Source: Brockia lithotrophica
GTDB taxonomy: Bacteria > Bacillota > Bacilli > Thermicanales > DSM-22653
Assembly: GCF_003633725.1 (NCBI RefSeq)
Contig: NZ_RBIJ01000006.1
Coordinates: 62,001-126,000 of the forward strand
Direction: 5' to 3'
Length of the DNA: 64,000 nucleotides
Shown: piece after piece, positions 33,772-41,851 of the stretch
Layout of the letters: the number at the start of each line of letters is the position of its first letter
Numbering within the stretch: the first letter of the stretch is position 1
Notes under the pieces: generated by a model
Seen by the model: the letters and a program-made list of their open reading frames with translations, nothing else
Told to the model about the DNA's origin: nothing
The model's database searches: none
Made by a program: the position numbers and the translations under genes

Positions 33772-34191
33772 CTACGCGTACGGACCGGGCGGAACTTCGC
33801 GGCTCGGATTCCGGCCTTTGCCCCGGCTGAGGAGGTCTTCGATCTTCTGAAGGACCTCGGGGGCGAGGTCCAAGAGCCGGTCGTAGAGGTGAATGCGCGG
33901 CTCGAGGGGGACGAAGCGCACTTCCTCCCGGCCGATCACGAGAAATCCCACAGGCGTGATCGTCACCCCGCCTCCGGACCCTCCGCCGAAGGGGAGCGTC
34001 TCTTCCGAGGCATCCGCCGTCTGAAATTCCGAGCCTCCGGCGACGAAGCCGAAGCCCACGCGGCTTACGGGAAGGACGACGCTTCCGTCGGGAGTTTCGA
34101 TGGGGTCGCCGACGATCGTGGAGACGTCGACCATCCCTTGAATGTTTTCCATGGCCGTGCTCATGAGGCTCTGGATCGGGTGCTCGCTCAT
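33772..34191 (-). CDS. ytfJ: GerW-family sporulation protein YtfJ
   Basis: A 139-residue protein with the family start HPIQSLMSTAMENIQGMVDVSTIVG, the conserved VLPVSRVGFGFVAGGSEF, and a Gly-rich loop FGGGSGGGVTITPVGFLVI. YtfJ is sporulation-associated in Bacillus; GerW of Streptomyces is needed for germination. ATG 34191 overlaps the stop of the DUF2953 gene (ATGA), giving tight coupling, as in the Bacillus ytfI-ytfJ pair. Confidence 0.92.
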   Translation of the reverse strand: MSEHPIQSLMSTAMENIQGMVDVSTIVGDPIETPDGSVVLPVSRVGFGFVAGGSEFQTADASEETLPFGGGSGGGVTITPVGFLVIGREEVRFVPLEPRIHLYDRLLDLAPEVLQKIEDLLSRGKGRNPSREVPPGPYA

Positions 34192-34946
34192 CCTCCGTCC
34201 CGTCCTTTGCGGTACATCTGGTAGAAGAACAGCGCCGCACGTATAGCGTGAACCGGAGGGATCTGCACTATTCCTTCCGCCTCGCCGGTGAGTCCGGCTC
34301 GGGAAAACACCGGGCGAATCGAGAGTGCAGGCCTGTGGGAGAGGGGGACGTACGAGCTCGCCCATCCCACGAGGACGCCCAAAATTCCCCAGAGGAGGCC
34401 CACAAGATACGCCGTCGTCACCGCGTCTCCCGTCCCGACCGCAAGCCGAACGGAGAGGCGTTCGATGCGGCCGTGGCGTAAAGCCCGACGAAGGCGTGCG
34501 TATGCGGCCGGATATTCCCGCCGCCCGTGCAACACTGCCCGCACGCGTTCGCCGACCTCCGCCAGAGAATACCTCCCCCGTTCCGTCTGCATGACTCCTT
34601 CGGCGGAGGCGGGTTTCCCTTCTTCGTCGGAGGTTCGAAGGGTGTGCTCCCCTACGAAGGGTTCCGGATCCGGGGTACGGTGGTCGTCAGAAGGAACGGG
34701 CGAACCTCCGGGTCTGGGAGAAACGAGGTTGCAAAGCGGCTCGGGGGGCGCAAGGCGAAAACGAAGCGATCGGCGCACGATCCCCAGGGCCAGGACGACG
34801 TCCGCCTCGCCCAAAAGGCGCCGCTCTCGCTCCTCCCAGGTGAGGGCAAGCCGGAGGCGAATCGGTGCGAGAAAGAGAAGAAGTCCCGCAAAAAGCGCCG
34901 CAATTCCCGCTACGCCGAGTGCGAACCCCAGCCGACCTCCAAACAT
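34188..34946 (-). CDS. ytfI: DUF2953 protein YtfI
   Basis: A 252-residue membrane-associated protein: N-terminal hydrophobic helix (LGFALGVAGIAALFAGLLLFLAP), a beta-rich part, a charged variable linker (~75-135), and a C-terminal block IERLSVRLAVGTGDAVTTAYLVGLLWG typical of the family. The partner of YtfJ in Bacillus sporulation clusters. The start at ATG 34946 is inferred from the hydrophobic segment; the frame is open further upstream through a terminator, which is not coding. Confidence 0.82.
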   Translation of the reverse strand: MFGGRLGFALGVAGIAALFAGLLLFLAPIRLRLALTWEERERRLLGEADVVLALGIVRRSLRFRLAPPEPLCNLVSPRPGGSPVPSDDHRTPDPEPFVGEHTLRTSDEEGKPASAEGVMQTERGRYSLAEVGERVRAVLHGRREYPAAYARLRRALRHGRIERLSVRLAVGTGDAVTTAYLVGLLWGILGVLVGWASSYVPLSHRPALSIRPVFSRAGLTGEAEGIVQIPPVHAIRAALFFYQMYRKGRDGG

Positions 34947-35077
34947 CTCCAAAGACGCTTCCCCCCGCACATCGCCGGGTACCGTATATCCTGCCCCAAA
35001 GCGAATCCCACGTGCGGCGCGGGGATGCGGCTCCGCTTGGAAAGACAAGGAAGATGGAATCGTTCGCCCGTTTGCAT

Positions 35078-35106
35078 GCAAAGAGGTGGCGGCCGAAGCC
35101 GCCACC
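35078..35106 (-). terminator. Terminator of the SASP gene
   Basis: On the minus strand a perfect 9-bp stem (35085-35093 with 35098-35106) with a TTCG tetraloop, followed by TCTTTG. Confidence 0.65.
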
Positions 35107-35189
35107 CGAGCCAGCCGTATGTTGTTGGAAATTCCGGATTTCGCTTACGGGGAGTTCGCGGTCGCGACGGGACCGAGCGGGAAAACCGC

Positions 35190-35396
35190 TTAGCGGCCGG
35201 CGAGGTGCTGCTGGGCGTACTGAACGAGACGCTTCGTGATCTCCCCACCGACCGAACCGTTCGCCCGCGACGTGGTGTCGGCGCCGAGCTGCACCCCAAA
35301 TTCCGAGGCGATCTCGTACTTCATCTGGTCGAGCGCCTGCGCCGCCTGAGGAACGAGAAGCCGGTTCGTGCTGCGCGTGCGGCTTTCCTGCGCCAT
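35190..35396 (-). CDS. Small acid-soluble spore protein, alpha/beta type
   Basis: A 68-residue DNA-binding spore protein that protects spore DNA from UV and heat. The family core [14 protein letters not shown] carries the germination-protease site (EIA-SEF); [21 protein letters not shown] is the second conserved helix region. ATG 35396 follows GGGAGGTG at about 8 bases. In B. subtilis sspA also lies next to thiI. Expression is expected in the forespore (sigma-G), but I could not pick out a promoter. Confidence 0.95.
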   Translation of the reverse strand: MAQESRTRSTNRLLVPQAAQALDQMKYEIASEFGVQLGADTTSRANGSVGGEITKRLVQYAQQHLAGR

Positions 35397-35464
35397 CTCT
35401 CTCACCTCCCTCGCGTGGGCTACTCATATCGTCTTCGCCTCTCCACTCTTTCATGCGCTGAAAC

Positions 35465-36688
35465 TTATGCCATGGAAGGGGGTAGGGAAAGGAGAACCGC
35501 ATCCCACGCCTTGGGCGAGCGCGTGAGAACTTCCGCGCCGCCTTCGGCGAGGGCCACGACGTCCTCGATGCGCACCCCGCCCACGCCGGGAACGTACACC
35601 CCGGGCTCCACGGTAAACACGTGCCCGGGAGTCGCCCGATCTTGGGAATCGGTAGAGACCTGGGGTGCCTCGTGGATTTCGAGCCCGAGTCCGTGGCCGG
35701 TTCGGTGGACGAAGTACTTCGCCAACCCGTATCGTTCCAAGACGTCGCGCGCCGCGCGGTCAACCTCCGCATATGGGCGGCCTACGGCCACCGCGGCGAG
35801 CGCCGCTGCCTGAGCTTCTTCTACGGCGCGGTAGAGGCGCTCCCACGTCTGCCGCTCTTCCCGAGGCGTGGGGGCCGCTCCTGTGAGGACGTAGGTGCGC
35901 GTGAGGTCGCCGGCGTACCCGCAGCACGTGACGCCGAGGTCGACGAGGAGGAGCGACCACGGGCGAAGAAGGGCGTCTCCGGGAACGCCGTGCGGAAGGG
36001 CCGTGCGCTCGCCCACGAGGACAATGGGGGCAAAGGCAAACGGTCCATACCCCGCCTCGTCCCGAAGGCGTTCGAGGAGGCGCACGGCCTCCCGTTCGCT
36101 CATTCCCATGCGGAGTTCCCGGATCCAGGTTTCAAGAAGCGCGTCGGTGTCGCGTGCAGCGCGGGCGAGGGCCGCGAGTTCCTGTGGATCCTTCACGGCG
36201 CGCATGTCGCGGAGGATCCCGTCCACGGAGACGAGGCGAAGGGGGACGAGCCCCTCTCGGGCGAATGCCGCGGTAAGCCCGGCGGCACGGGCGAGCGTGA
36301 GGTGCTCCTCCTCTACGCCGATTTTGAGTCCCTCCTCCTCCCCGCGGGACGGGAGGACCTGACGCACGTATGTCCCGACGGCGCGGTAGGGATCCTCCCC
36401 GTCGCGGTAGCGGAGCACGGGCAGCTCTTCCGCGACGTCTTCCACCGCCGGGACGACGAGGAGAAACTCCCCTTCCGGGAAGACGATAAGCCCCGCGAAG
36501 CGCTCGTGCGGTTCGAGAAACACGCCCGTAAGGTAGCCGATGTGGAGCGGACGCGTCACGAGGGCAAAGGCAATCCCCTCGTCGCGCAAAGAACGGGCCA
36601 ACCGGCGGCGCCTTTCGGCAAAGGTACCCGCACCGTCCGATCGCAGGTCGTTTGGAAACTCCGGGGAACCGGGATTCCCGCCGTCCAC
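35465..36688 (-). CDS. M24-family Xaa-Pro peptidase
   Basis: A 407-residue proline-specific peptidase: an N-terminal creatinase-like domain (~25-170) and a pita-bread catalytic domain. Metal ligands are visible as Asp in LLVDLGVTCCGYAGDLTRTY, His in HRTGHGLGLEIHEAP, Glu in FTVEPGVYVPG and the final Glu in GVRIEDVV. It would release X from X-Pro peptides. GTG 36688 follows AAGGGGTG; the family usually has ~355 residues, so a later start is possible. Confidence 0.9.
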   Translation of the reverse strand: MDGGNPGSPEFPNDLRSDGAGTFAERRRRLARSLRDEGIAFALVTRPLHIGYLTGVFLEPHERFAGLIVFPEGEFLLVVPAVEDVAEELPVLRYRDGEDPYRAVGTYVRQVLPSRGEEEGLKIGVEEEHLTLARAAGLTAAFAREGLVPLRLVSVDGILRDMRAVKDPQELAALARAARDTDALLETWIRELRMGMSEREAVRLLERLRDEAGYGPFAFAPIVLVGERTALPHGVPGDALLRPWSLLLVDLGVTCCGYAGDLTRTYVLTGAAPTPREERQTWERLYRAVEEAQAAALAAVAVGRPYAEVDRAARDVLERYGLAKYFVHRTGHGLGLEIHEAPQVSTDSQDRATPGHVFTVEPGVYVPGVGGVRIEDVVALAEGGAEVLTRSPKAWDAVLLSLPPSMA

Positions 36689-36747
36689 GTTCCGCACCCC
36701 TTCCGACAAAGGTTCGGGAAACACGGATGAGTGGGAGTATTTCGGTA

Positions 36748-36756
36748 TGGTACAAT
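36748..36756 (+). promoter_or_regulatory. Extended -10 promoter of usp gene 1
   Basis: TGGTACAAT with no clear -35, leading to a leader of about 65 bases. Confidence 0.6.
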
Positions 36757-36829
36757 ACCCGCAGAGGCGCCTTTTTCCGACCGTGCACCGAAGGTGCCGA
36801 AAGGCAAATTTGCGAGGGAGGGAACCTCC

Positions 36830-37279
36830 GTGTTTCAACGCATCCTCGTCGCCTACGACGGATCCGAACACGCCAAGCGCGCGCTCGAAACCGCCGCAAA
36901 CATCGCCCGCATGACCTCCGGTGCGGAACTCCACGTCGTACACGTCGTCCGCTTCGACCGCTTCGAAGAAGGCGTCTTTACGGAAATGCAGTCCCTTTCC
37001 TCGATGTCGCGCTCCGACTATCGCGAAATCGTCCTCAAAGAGGGCGAGCGGCGCCTCGAGGAAGCGAAAAAACGCCTCGAAGGGGAGCCCTTTACCGTAC
37101 ACTCCGCGGTCTTGGAAGGCGACCCTGCGCGGAGGATCGTAGAGTACGCGGAAGAAAAGGGGATCGACCTCATCGTCGTCGGCCGGAGAGGTCTCACCAT
37201 GCTCCAAGAGCTCTTTTTGGGGAGCGTAAGCCACCGCATCGCGCAACTCGCCAAGTGTTCGGTCCTCATCGCGAAGTAG
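36830..37279 (+). CDS. Universal stress protein 1
   Basis: A 149-residue UspA-domain protein. It has RILVAYDGSEHAKRAL at the start and the ATP-binding signature GRRGLTMLQELFLGSVSHRI near the end (G-x2-G-x9-G-S), so it is probably an ATP-binding, homodimeric Usp. GTG 36830 follows GGGAGGG. It shares its closing segment with the second Usp of this window (59590-60018). Divergent from the M24 peptidase gene. Confidence 0.92.
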   Translation: MFQRILVAYDGSEHAKRALETAANIARMTSGAELHVVHVVRFDRFEEGVFTEMQSLSSMSRSDYREIVLKEGERRLEEAKKRLEGEPFTVHSAVLEGDPARRIVEYAEEKGIDLIVVGRRGLTMLQELFLGSVSHRIAQLAKCSVLIAK

Positions 37280-37289
37280 TTCGCGGACG

Positions 37290-37336
37290 AAGGGGCTCTC
37301 CCCGCCTCGCCGTCAGAGGTAGGAGGAGAGCCCCTT
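37290..37336. terminator. Convergent terminator between usp 1 and thiI
   Basis: A perfect 12-bp inverted repeat (37290-37301 with 37325-37336) with a 23-base loop that contains the thiI stop region. The AAGGGG/CCCCTT arms make it usable in both directions, though T-tracts are short. Confidence 0.5.
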
Positions 37337-38611
37337 GTCGTCTTCGACGTTCGGCGCCGACGAAAGCGCCCCGAACTCCGCCGGAAGTGTCACGGTTTCT
37401 GCCGTCCCCAACGCCCGATCCACAAGAGCGGGGATGTCGAGGCCGCTTCGCTCTTCGGCAGCCCGCACTTCCGCAAGGCGCGGCCGCGTCTTGGGGTGGC
37501 GCGGGAGAAAGAGCGTGCACGTGTCTTCGTAGGGGAGGACGGAAGTTTCGTACGTCCCGATCTTCCGCGCCCGCTCGATGATCTCCGTCTTGTCCAAACC
37601 CACGAGGGGACGGAGCACGGGGAGCTCGGCTGCGTCTTCGATTGCCGCCATCGCCTCGAGCGTCTGCGAGGCGACCTGCCCGAGGCTCTCGCCGGTGACG
37701 AGGGCGAGCGCCCGCCGCTCTCTCGCGAGTCCGACAGCAATGCGCATCATAAAGCGCCGCAAGATCACGGTACGTAGGCTCTCGGGGACCGATTCGCGGA
37801 GCGCGAGGAGGATCTCGGTGAGCGAAACGAAGTGCACGGAAAATTCGTCCGACCAGGAAGCGAGGATGCGACCCAAGGCGAGAACCTTGTCCTTCGCTTC
37901 CGGCTTCGTGTACGGCGGGCTGTGGAAGTGCACGGCTTCGACGCGCACCCCGCGCCGCATCACGTACCAGCCGGCCACGGGGCTGTCGATGCCTCCGGAC
38001 AAGAGGAGGAGGGCCTTCCCGTTCGTCCCCAGGGGAAGGCCACCTGGCCCGGGGATCCGATCCGCGTATACGAACGTGCCCTCCGGACGGATTTCCACGG
38101 TGATCTCGAGGTCCGGTTGGTTCACGTCCACCCGTAAGCCTCCGGATCGCGGGAGGAGGTATCCTCCGATCGCCGGGAGTAGATCGGGAACGCGCATGGG
38201 GAAGCGAGGATCGGTCCTCCGGGCCGACACCTTAAATGTGCGCACCCCAGGCCGCCGCGCCATCTCCGCCCGAAGGACCGCAAGGGCGGCGGCGCGGATC
38301 GCCTCGAGGTCGTTTTCCGCACTTCGGGCAAAGGAAAAGGAAAAAATCCCAAACACCCGCTCGAGACGCCGCGCCGCCTCCACGAGCACGGCCTCGGGGG
38401 CGTGCACGTACAGGCGCCCGAACGTCCGCCGAATGCGCACGGGCCCGAGTCCTTCCAACGCGCGGCGCACGCGCGCGAGGAGCACCCGCTCGAAATCTTG
38501 ACGGTTTTTCCCCTTAAGGGCGAGTTCTCCGTAGCGCACGAGAAGCGTGTCGTAGGGGGACGATTCCGCCTCGTCCCCCCGAAGACGTTCCCGGGTCGAT
38601 TCTTCGCCCAC
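37313..38611 (-). CDS. thiI: tRNA 4-thiouridine synthase
   Basis: Adenylates and thiolates U8 of tRNA, and may supply sulfur for the thiazole of thiamine. The 432-residue protein has an N-terminal ferredoxin-like plus THUMP region (VRYGELALKGKNRQDFE, ~20-165) and a PP-loop ATPase domain (LLLLSGGIDSPVAGW, ~190). The conserved Cys in YEDTCTLF is present; the C-terminal rhodanese domain of E. coli ThiI is absent, as in Bacillus. GTG 38611 follows AAAGGAGG. It pairs with the cysteine desulfurase gene just upstream. Confidence 0.94.
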   Translation of the reverse strand: MGEESTRERLRGDEAESSPYDTLLVRYGELALKGKNRQDFERVLLARVRRALEGLGPVRIRRTFGRLYVHAPEAVLVEAARRLERVFGIFSFSFARSAENDLEAIRAAALAVLRAEMARRPGVRTFKVSARRTDPRFPMRVPDLLPAIGGYLLPRSGGLRVDVNQPDLEITVEIRPEGTFVYADRIPGPGGLPLGTNGKALLLLSGGIDSPVAGWYVMRRGVRVEAVHFHSPPYTKPEAKDKVLALGRILASWSDEFSVHFVSLTEILLALRESVPESLRTVILRRFMMRIAVGLARERRALALVTGESLGQVASQTLEAMAAIEDAAELPVLRPLVGLDKTEIIERARKIGTYETSVLPYEDTCTLFLPRHPKTRPRLAEVRAAEERSGLDIPALVDRALGTAETVTLPAEFGALSSAPNVEDDKGLSSYL

Positions 38612-38655
38612 ACCCACCCTCCTTTCCGACAAAAAGAGTTTCCGGCTTTCCGTGT

Positions 38656-39792
38656 CTACGAACGGCTCCGCAGGTCGCGCAAGGCGCGGTCGAAGCGGGA
38701 GAGGATCTCCTCCGCCGCATCCGGTTCCAAGTCCTCGGCAAAGCTCAGGCGTATGCTCCCGGAGATGAGCTCTCCGGGAAGGCGCATAGCCGTAAGCACA
38801 TGAGAGCGAGGTGCGCGGCTTCGGCAGGCGGAGCGCGTCCCTACGTACACGCCATGCGCCGACAAGGCGCGAACGAGCACCTCCCCACGCATTCCGGGAA
38901 ACGAAACGTTCAGGATGTGGGGGGCACGGGCGAGGCGCGGCGAAAGCACCACCGCCCCTCGGGCTTCCAACCCCTCCCTAAGCCGCTCGGAAAGGTCGCG
39001 CACGCGTTCGACGAAGGCCGTACGGCGTTCTTCCGTTAGGCGGAGGGCTCGGGCAAACGCCGCGGCCGCGGCGACGTCGGGCGTACCCGGGTGCAGCACA
39101 CCCCCCTCCGGGACGCCGTCTCCATAGAGCCGAGGCGGGGGAAGCCCCTTTCGGACGAAGAGGATCCCCGTCCTTCGGGGACCGTGGATCTTGTGCCCCG
39201 AAAGGGTGAGGTAGTCGATCCTCGCCGTGCGAATGGGGAGAGGAAGTACCGCGGCGGCCTGCACGGCGTCCACGTGGAAGCGCACGTTCGGGCGATCGCG
39301 AAGCCCCGCGCCGATTTCTTCGACGGGGTGGATGCTGCCCGTCTCGTGGTTTACGTACATGACGCTCACGAGAAACGTCTCCGGCGTGAGCGCTGCAAGC
39401 ACGTCCCGCGCCCAAAGCGTTCCGGAACGATCGGGTGCGACGTAGGTCACGCGGAATCCCCGACGCTCGAGGCGCGCGAGCGGTTCGAGAACCGAAGGGT
39501 GCTCGACGGCGGTAGTCACGATGTGGCGCCGCCCTTCGGGAGCGGAAGAAGCCGCACCCAAGATGACCGCCGCGTTTGCCTCGGTCGCACCGTTCGTAAA
39601 CAACACCTCTTCGGGTTCCACGCCCAAAAGTTCGGCAACCTGCCTGCGGGCGGCATCGAGCAGTTCTGCGGCCCGAAGGCCCAATTCGTGCGGCGAACCC
39701 GGATGCGCGAAGCGTTCCTGCCAGGCTCGGGCATACGCCTCTACGACTTCCGGCCAAGGCGGCGTCGTCGCCGCCGCGTCGAGGTAAAGCAT
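38656..39792 (-). CDS. Cysteine desulfurase (NifS/IscS family)
   Basis: A 378-residue PLP enzyme giving persulfide sulfur to ThiI, as NifZ does in Bacillus. It starts MLYLDAAATTPPWPEVVEAY; the PLP lysine is in LSGHKIHGPRRTG, the cofactor His in TTAVEHPSVLEPL, and the catalytic Cys in GTRSACRSRAPRSH. ATG 39792 follows GGTGAGC. It is 44 bp upstream of thiI, so the pair is almost certainly co-transcribed. Confidence 0.94.
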   Translation of the reverse strand: MLYLDAAATTPPWPEVVEAYARAWQERFAHPGSPHELGLRAAELLDAARRQVAELLGVEPEEVLFTNGATEANAAVILGAASSAPEGRRHIVTTAVEHPSVLEPLARLERRGFRVTYVAPDRSGTLWARDVLAALTPETFLVSVMYVNHETGSIHPVEEIGAGLRDRPNVRFHVDAVQAAAVLPLPIRTARIDYLTLSGHKIHGPRRTGILFVRKGLPPPRLYGDGVPEGGVLHPGTPDVAAAAAFARALRLTEERRTAFVERVRDLSERLREGLEARGAVVLSPRLARAPHILNVSFPGMRGEVLVRALSAHGVYVGTRSACRSRAPRSHVLTAMRLPGELISGSIRLSFAEDLEPDAAEEILSRFDRALRDLRSRS

Positions 39793-39810
39793 GGATCGCT
39801 CACCGCGTTC

Positions 39811-39819
39811 ATTGTAGCA
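39811..39819 (-). promoter_or_regulatory. Extended -10 promoter of nifS-thiI
   Basis: TGCTACAAT on the minus strand about 20 bases before the start codon; no clear -35. Confidence 0.55.
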
Positions 39820-39829
39820 CAAGGAGGAC

Positions 39830-39878
39830 AAAAAACCGGTCCTCCCGTCTGCCCAACGGACAGCCGATCGGAGGACCG
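39830..39878 (-). terminator. Terminator after the DUF4190-like gene
   Basis: A perfect 9-bp stem (39837-39845 with 39870-39878) with a 24-base loop, followed on the minus strand by GGTTTTTTG. Confidence 0.8.
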
Positions 39879-39927
39879 AAAATGCGAAGCTCATCCCCAC
39901 GAAGCGGGCTTGCGCCCGCCAAAGGCG

Positions 39928-40353
39928 CTACCACGCGCGGATCAAGGGGCCAAGGAAAAAGGTGACGACGATCGAGACGAGGCCGAGCCCCATCGCCCAA
40001 GCTCCCAGGCTTCGGCTTCCCTGGTGGTAGGCAAGGTAACCCAACAGAACGCCGCCGGCCCCCAAAAGGTAAGGCGCGAAGAAGAGGGAGAGAACCGAAA
40101 GCGCGAGGGCCAGCGCCCCGAGGCCAAACCCCGTCTCTTCTCGACGTTCTTCGATGGGATAGGCAGCACCCGCTTCCGCGCGGGGTGTCATTTCGGCGGC
40201 AAACTCTTCGTACGCCGACCGGCGAGCGACGGGACCCTCACCAGCCGGAAGGGCGTCCGTAGGGGACGTATTTCCCTGCCCCGTCTGCCCTTCTGACGTC
40301 CGGGACGTATCGGTCCCCTCGGCGGGTGTCTCGCGGGTTTCCTGTTCCGTCAC
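39928..40353 (-). CDS. Small membrane protein (DUF4190-like)
   Basis: A 141-residue protein: a hydrophilic Thr/Gln/Glu-rich N-terminal half, then two membrane helices around LGALALALSVLSLFFAPYLLG and LGYLAYHQGSRSLGAWAMGLGLVSIVVTFF. This 'G-ALAL-SILSL...G-VLG-AY' pattern is that of DUF4190 membrane domains; function unknown. GTG 40353 follows GGGAGGG and overlaps the DUF1540 stop (GTGA). Confidence 0.75.
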   Translation of the reverse strand: MTEQETRETPAEGTDTSRTSEGQTGQGNTSPTDALPAGEGPVARRSAYEEFAAEMTPRAEAGAAYPIEERREETGFGLGALALALSVLSLFFAPYLLGAGGVLLGYLAYHQGSRSLGAWAMGLGLVSIVVTFFLGPLIRAW

Positions 40354-40583
40354 GAAAGATCCCTCCCTTCGGCCGTCCGGCGCAGCTGAAAGGTCGCGCA
40401 GCGCGTATCCGAAGAGCTCTGCGCCACGGGGCCGCGGGCCTGTGCACCGAGAAGGGCAAATTCTGCGTGAAACCGCTCTACGGCCGGCGCGTCGACGTCG
40501 ATCCGTACCTGGGGCGCGGCACAGCGATTTCCTTCGCGCCAGTAGGCACACGACGTCACCGTACAAAAGACTTCTGGCGCCAC
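40350..40583 (-). CDS. DUF1540 domain protein
   Basis: A 77-residue protein with an N-terminal Cys motif C-x5-C-x8-C (FCTVTSCAYWREGNRCAAPQ) and a distal Cys in DTRCATF, the layout of small DUF1540 proteins of Firmicutes, thought to bind metal. GTG 40583 follows GAGGTG. It overlaps the next gene by GTGA, so the two are one translationally coupled unit. Function unknown. Confidence 0.8.
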   Translation of the reverse strand: MAPEVFCTVTSCAYWREGNRCAAPQVRIDVDAPAVERFHAEFALLGAQARGPVAQSSSDTRCATFQLRRTAEGRDLS

Positions 40584-40859
40584 GGGCGTTCACCTCGCAC
40601 AGCGCGTCTTCGTTCGGGGTCAGACGGCGACCGCTGCCCCTGTTAGCGTGCCTCGGACCGTCGTAACCCCTCCCGCAAACTTTTTTCCAGAAAAGTAAAG
40701 GCCGGCGCGCGTCGGGGAAGAACCCGAACACGCGCCGGCGCATAGGCTGGGGCGGAACAACCACCCCCTCACCCCACCACCGTGGGCCGCTCGGGCGGCC
40801 CCTTTTGCGTAAGCCCGAAAGTTCGACGTACGCGGGCTTCTTATTCCTCCAAGCGAAGT
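40584..40859. other. Gap with palindromes downstream of the HAD gene
   Basis: Besides the terminator at 40690-40740 there is a second GC hairpin near 40784-40798 with a short T-stretch on the plus strand. Nothing else was seen. Confidence 0.4.
40690..40740 (-). terminator. Terminator downstream of the HAD gene
   Basis: On the minus strand a long imperfect GC stem (40701-40715 with 40723-40739) is followed by CTTTACTTTT. Confidence 0.6.
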
Positions 40860-41708
40860 TTACGAGGTGTGAAGCGGCGCATACCCCGTCTCGACGAGAA
40901 AGTCGTAGAAGATCTCCTCCAAAACGCGCGCGGCTCCCTCTTCGTCGTTGGAAGGTGCCACAAGATCGGCTACGGCCTTTATGGCGTCCACGGCGTTCCC
41001 CATGGCGACGCCCAGGCCAGCCTTTTGGATCATCTCGAGGTCGTTCCACTCGTCTCCCAACGCGACGACGGAGTCGAGAGGGATCCCGTACGTCAAGGCG
41101 ATGCGCTCCATGGCGGCTCCCTTGTTCACCCCGTAGCGTACGCCTTCGATCCACTCCCAACTCGTCTTGAAAAACCGGATCCGCCCGTCCAGGGCGGCGT
41201 TCAGTTCTCGGTAGAGGAGTTCCTTATCCTCCGGGATCCTCCGGGGTCTAAGGAGGAGGTTGGTCACCGGATCGGAAACTGGCTTATCGAGGGTGATCAC
41301 CTTGGGAGGAAGGTTGCGGTAGTCCGTGAACGTTTCAAAGATCTCGTGATCGTAGGTGAGTACGTAGTACCCGTGAATCGATTCGAAGAGGAGGTTCTGC
41401 AGTCGGCCGCTCTTTTGCACGACCTGAAAGAACTCCTGAAGCCACGCCCAAGGGATCGGATGGTATTCCTGAGGCGCGCCGTACAGGTGGGAAAACACCA
41501 CGGCGCCGTTTAACGTGACCACCGGGGACGCCAAGCGAACGTCGCGGAGAAATTCCCGGACGGCAAAGATCGCCCTCCCCGTAGCGATGACCACGGGCAC
41601 CCCGTGGGCCTCCAGGTGTTGGACGAGGTGCGCGGTGCGCGGCGTGATCCGCTTTTCCGACGTGAGGGCCGTCCCGTCGAGGTCGAGAAAGATCATCCGG
41701 TACCGCAT
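40860..41708 (-). CDS. Cof-type HAD phosphatase
   Basis: A 282-residue HAD-IIB hydrolase. Motif I is MIFLDLDGTALTS (nucleophile Asp), motif II is VVIATGR, the motif III lysine is in GVNKGAAMERI, and motif IV is VVALGDEWNDLEMI. A cap domain lies between. Such enzymes dephosphorylate sugar phosphates or flavin-type cofactors; the substrate cannot be read here. ATG 41708 follows GGAAGGAG. Confidence 0.92.
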   Translation of the reverse strand: MRYRMIFLDLDGTALTSEKRITPRTAHLVQHLEAHGVPVVIATGRAIFAVREFLRDVRLASPVVTLNGAVVFSHLYGAPQEYHPIPWAWLQEFFQVVQKSGRLQNLLFESIHGYYVLTYDHEIFETFTDYRNLPPKVITLDKPVSDPVTNLLLRPRRIPEDKELLYRELNAALDGRIRFFKTSWEWIEGVRYGVNKGAAMERIALTYGIPLDSVVALGDEWNDLEMIQKAGLGVAMGNAVDAIKAVADLVAPSNDEEGAARVLEEIFYDFLVETGYAPLHTS

Positions 41709-41770
41709 TTTCATCTCCTTCCGCACGGCCTCCCCACAACCTCCCAGACGGGTAGGGGAAAAACCGCGCG

Positions 41771-41779
41771 TGGTACAAT
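41771..41779 (+). promoter_or_regulatory. Extended -10 promoter of the TrxR-like gene
   Basis: TGGTACAAT, about 73 bases before the start codon; no clear -35. Confidence 0.6.
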
Positions 41780-41851
41780 GAAGCGGGCAGCGTAGATCTT
41801 ACCACAAAATCCTCTCGGACGGCACGGGGCCGCGCCTCGGAGGGATCGCGC

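Noticed and set aside
34947-35105. N-terminal extension of the DUF2953 frame
   Set aside because: It runs through the SASP terminator hairpin and lacks family sequence; the membrane helix of the family begins just after ATG 34946.
36689-37246. Upstream extension of the M24 peptidase frame
   Set aside because: It is the reverse frame of the stress-protein gene and has no peptidase sequence.
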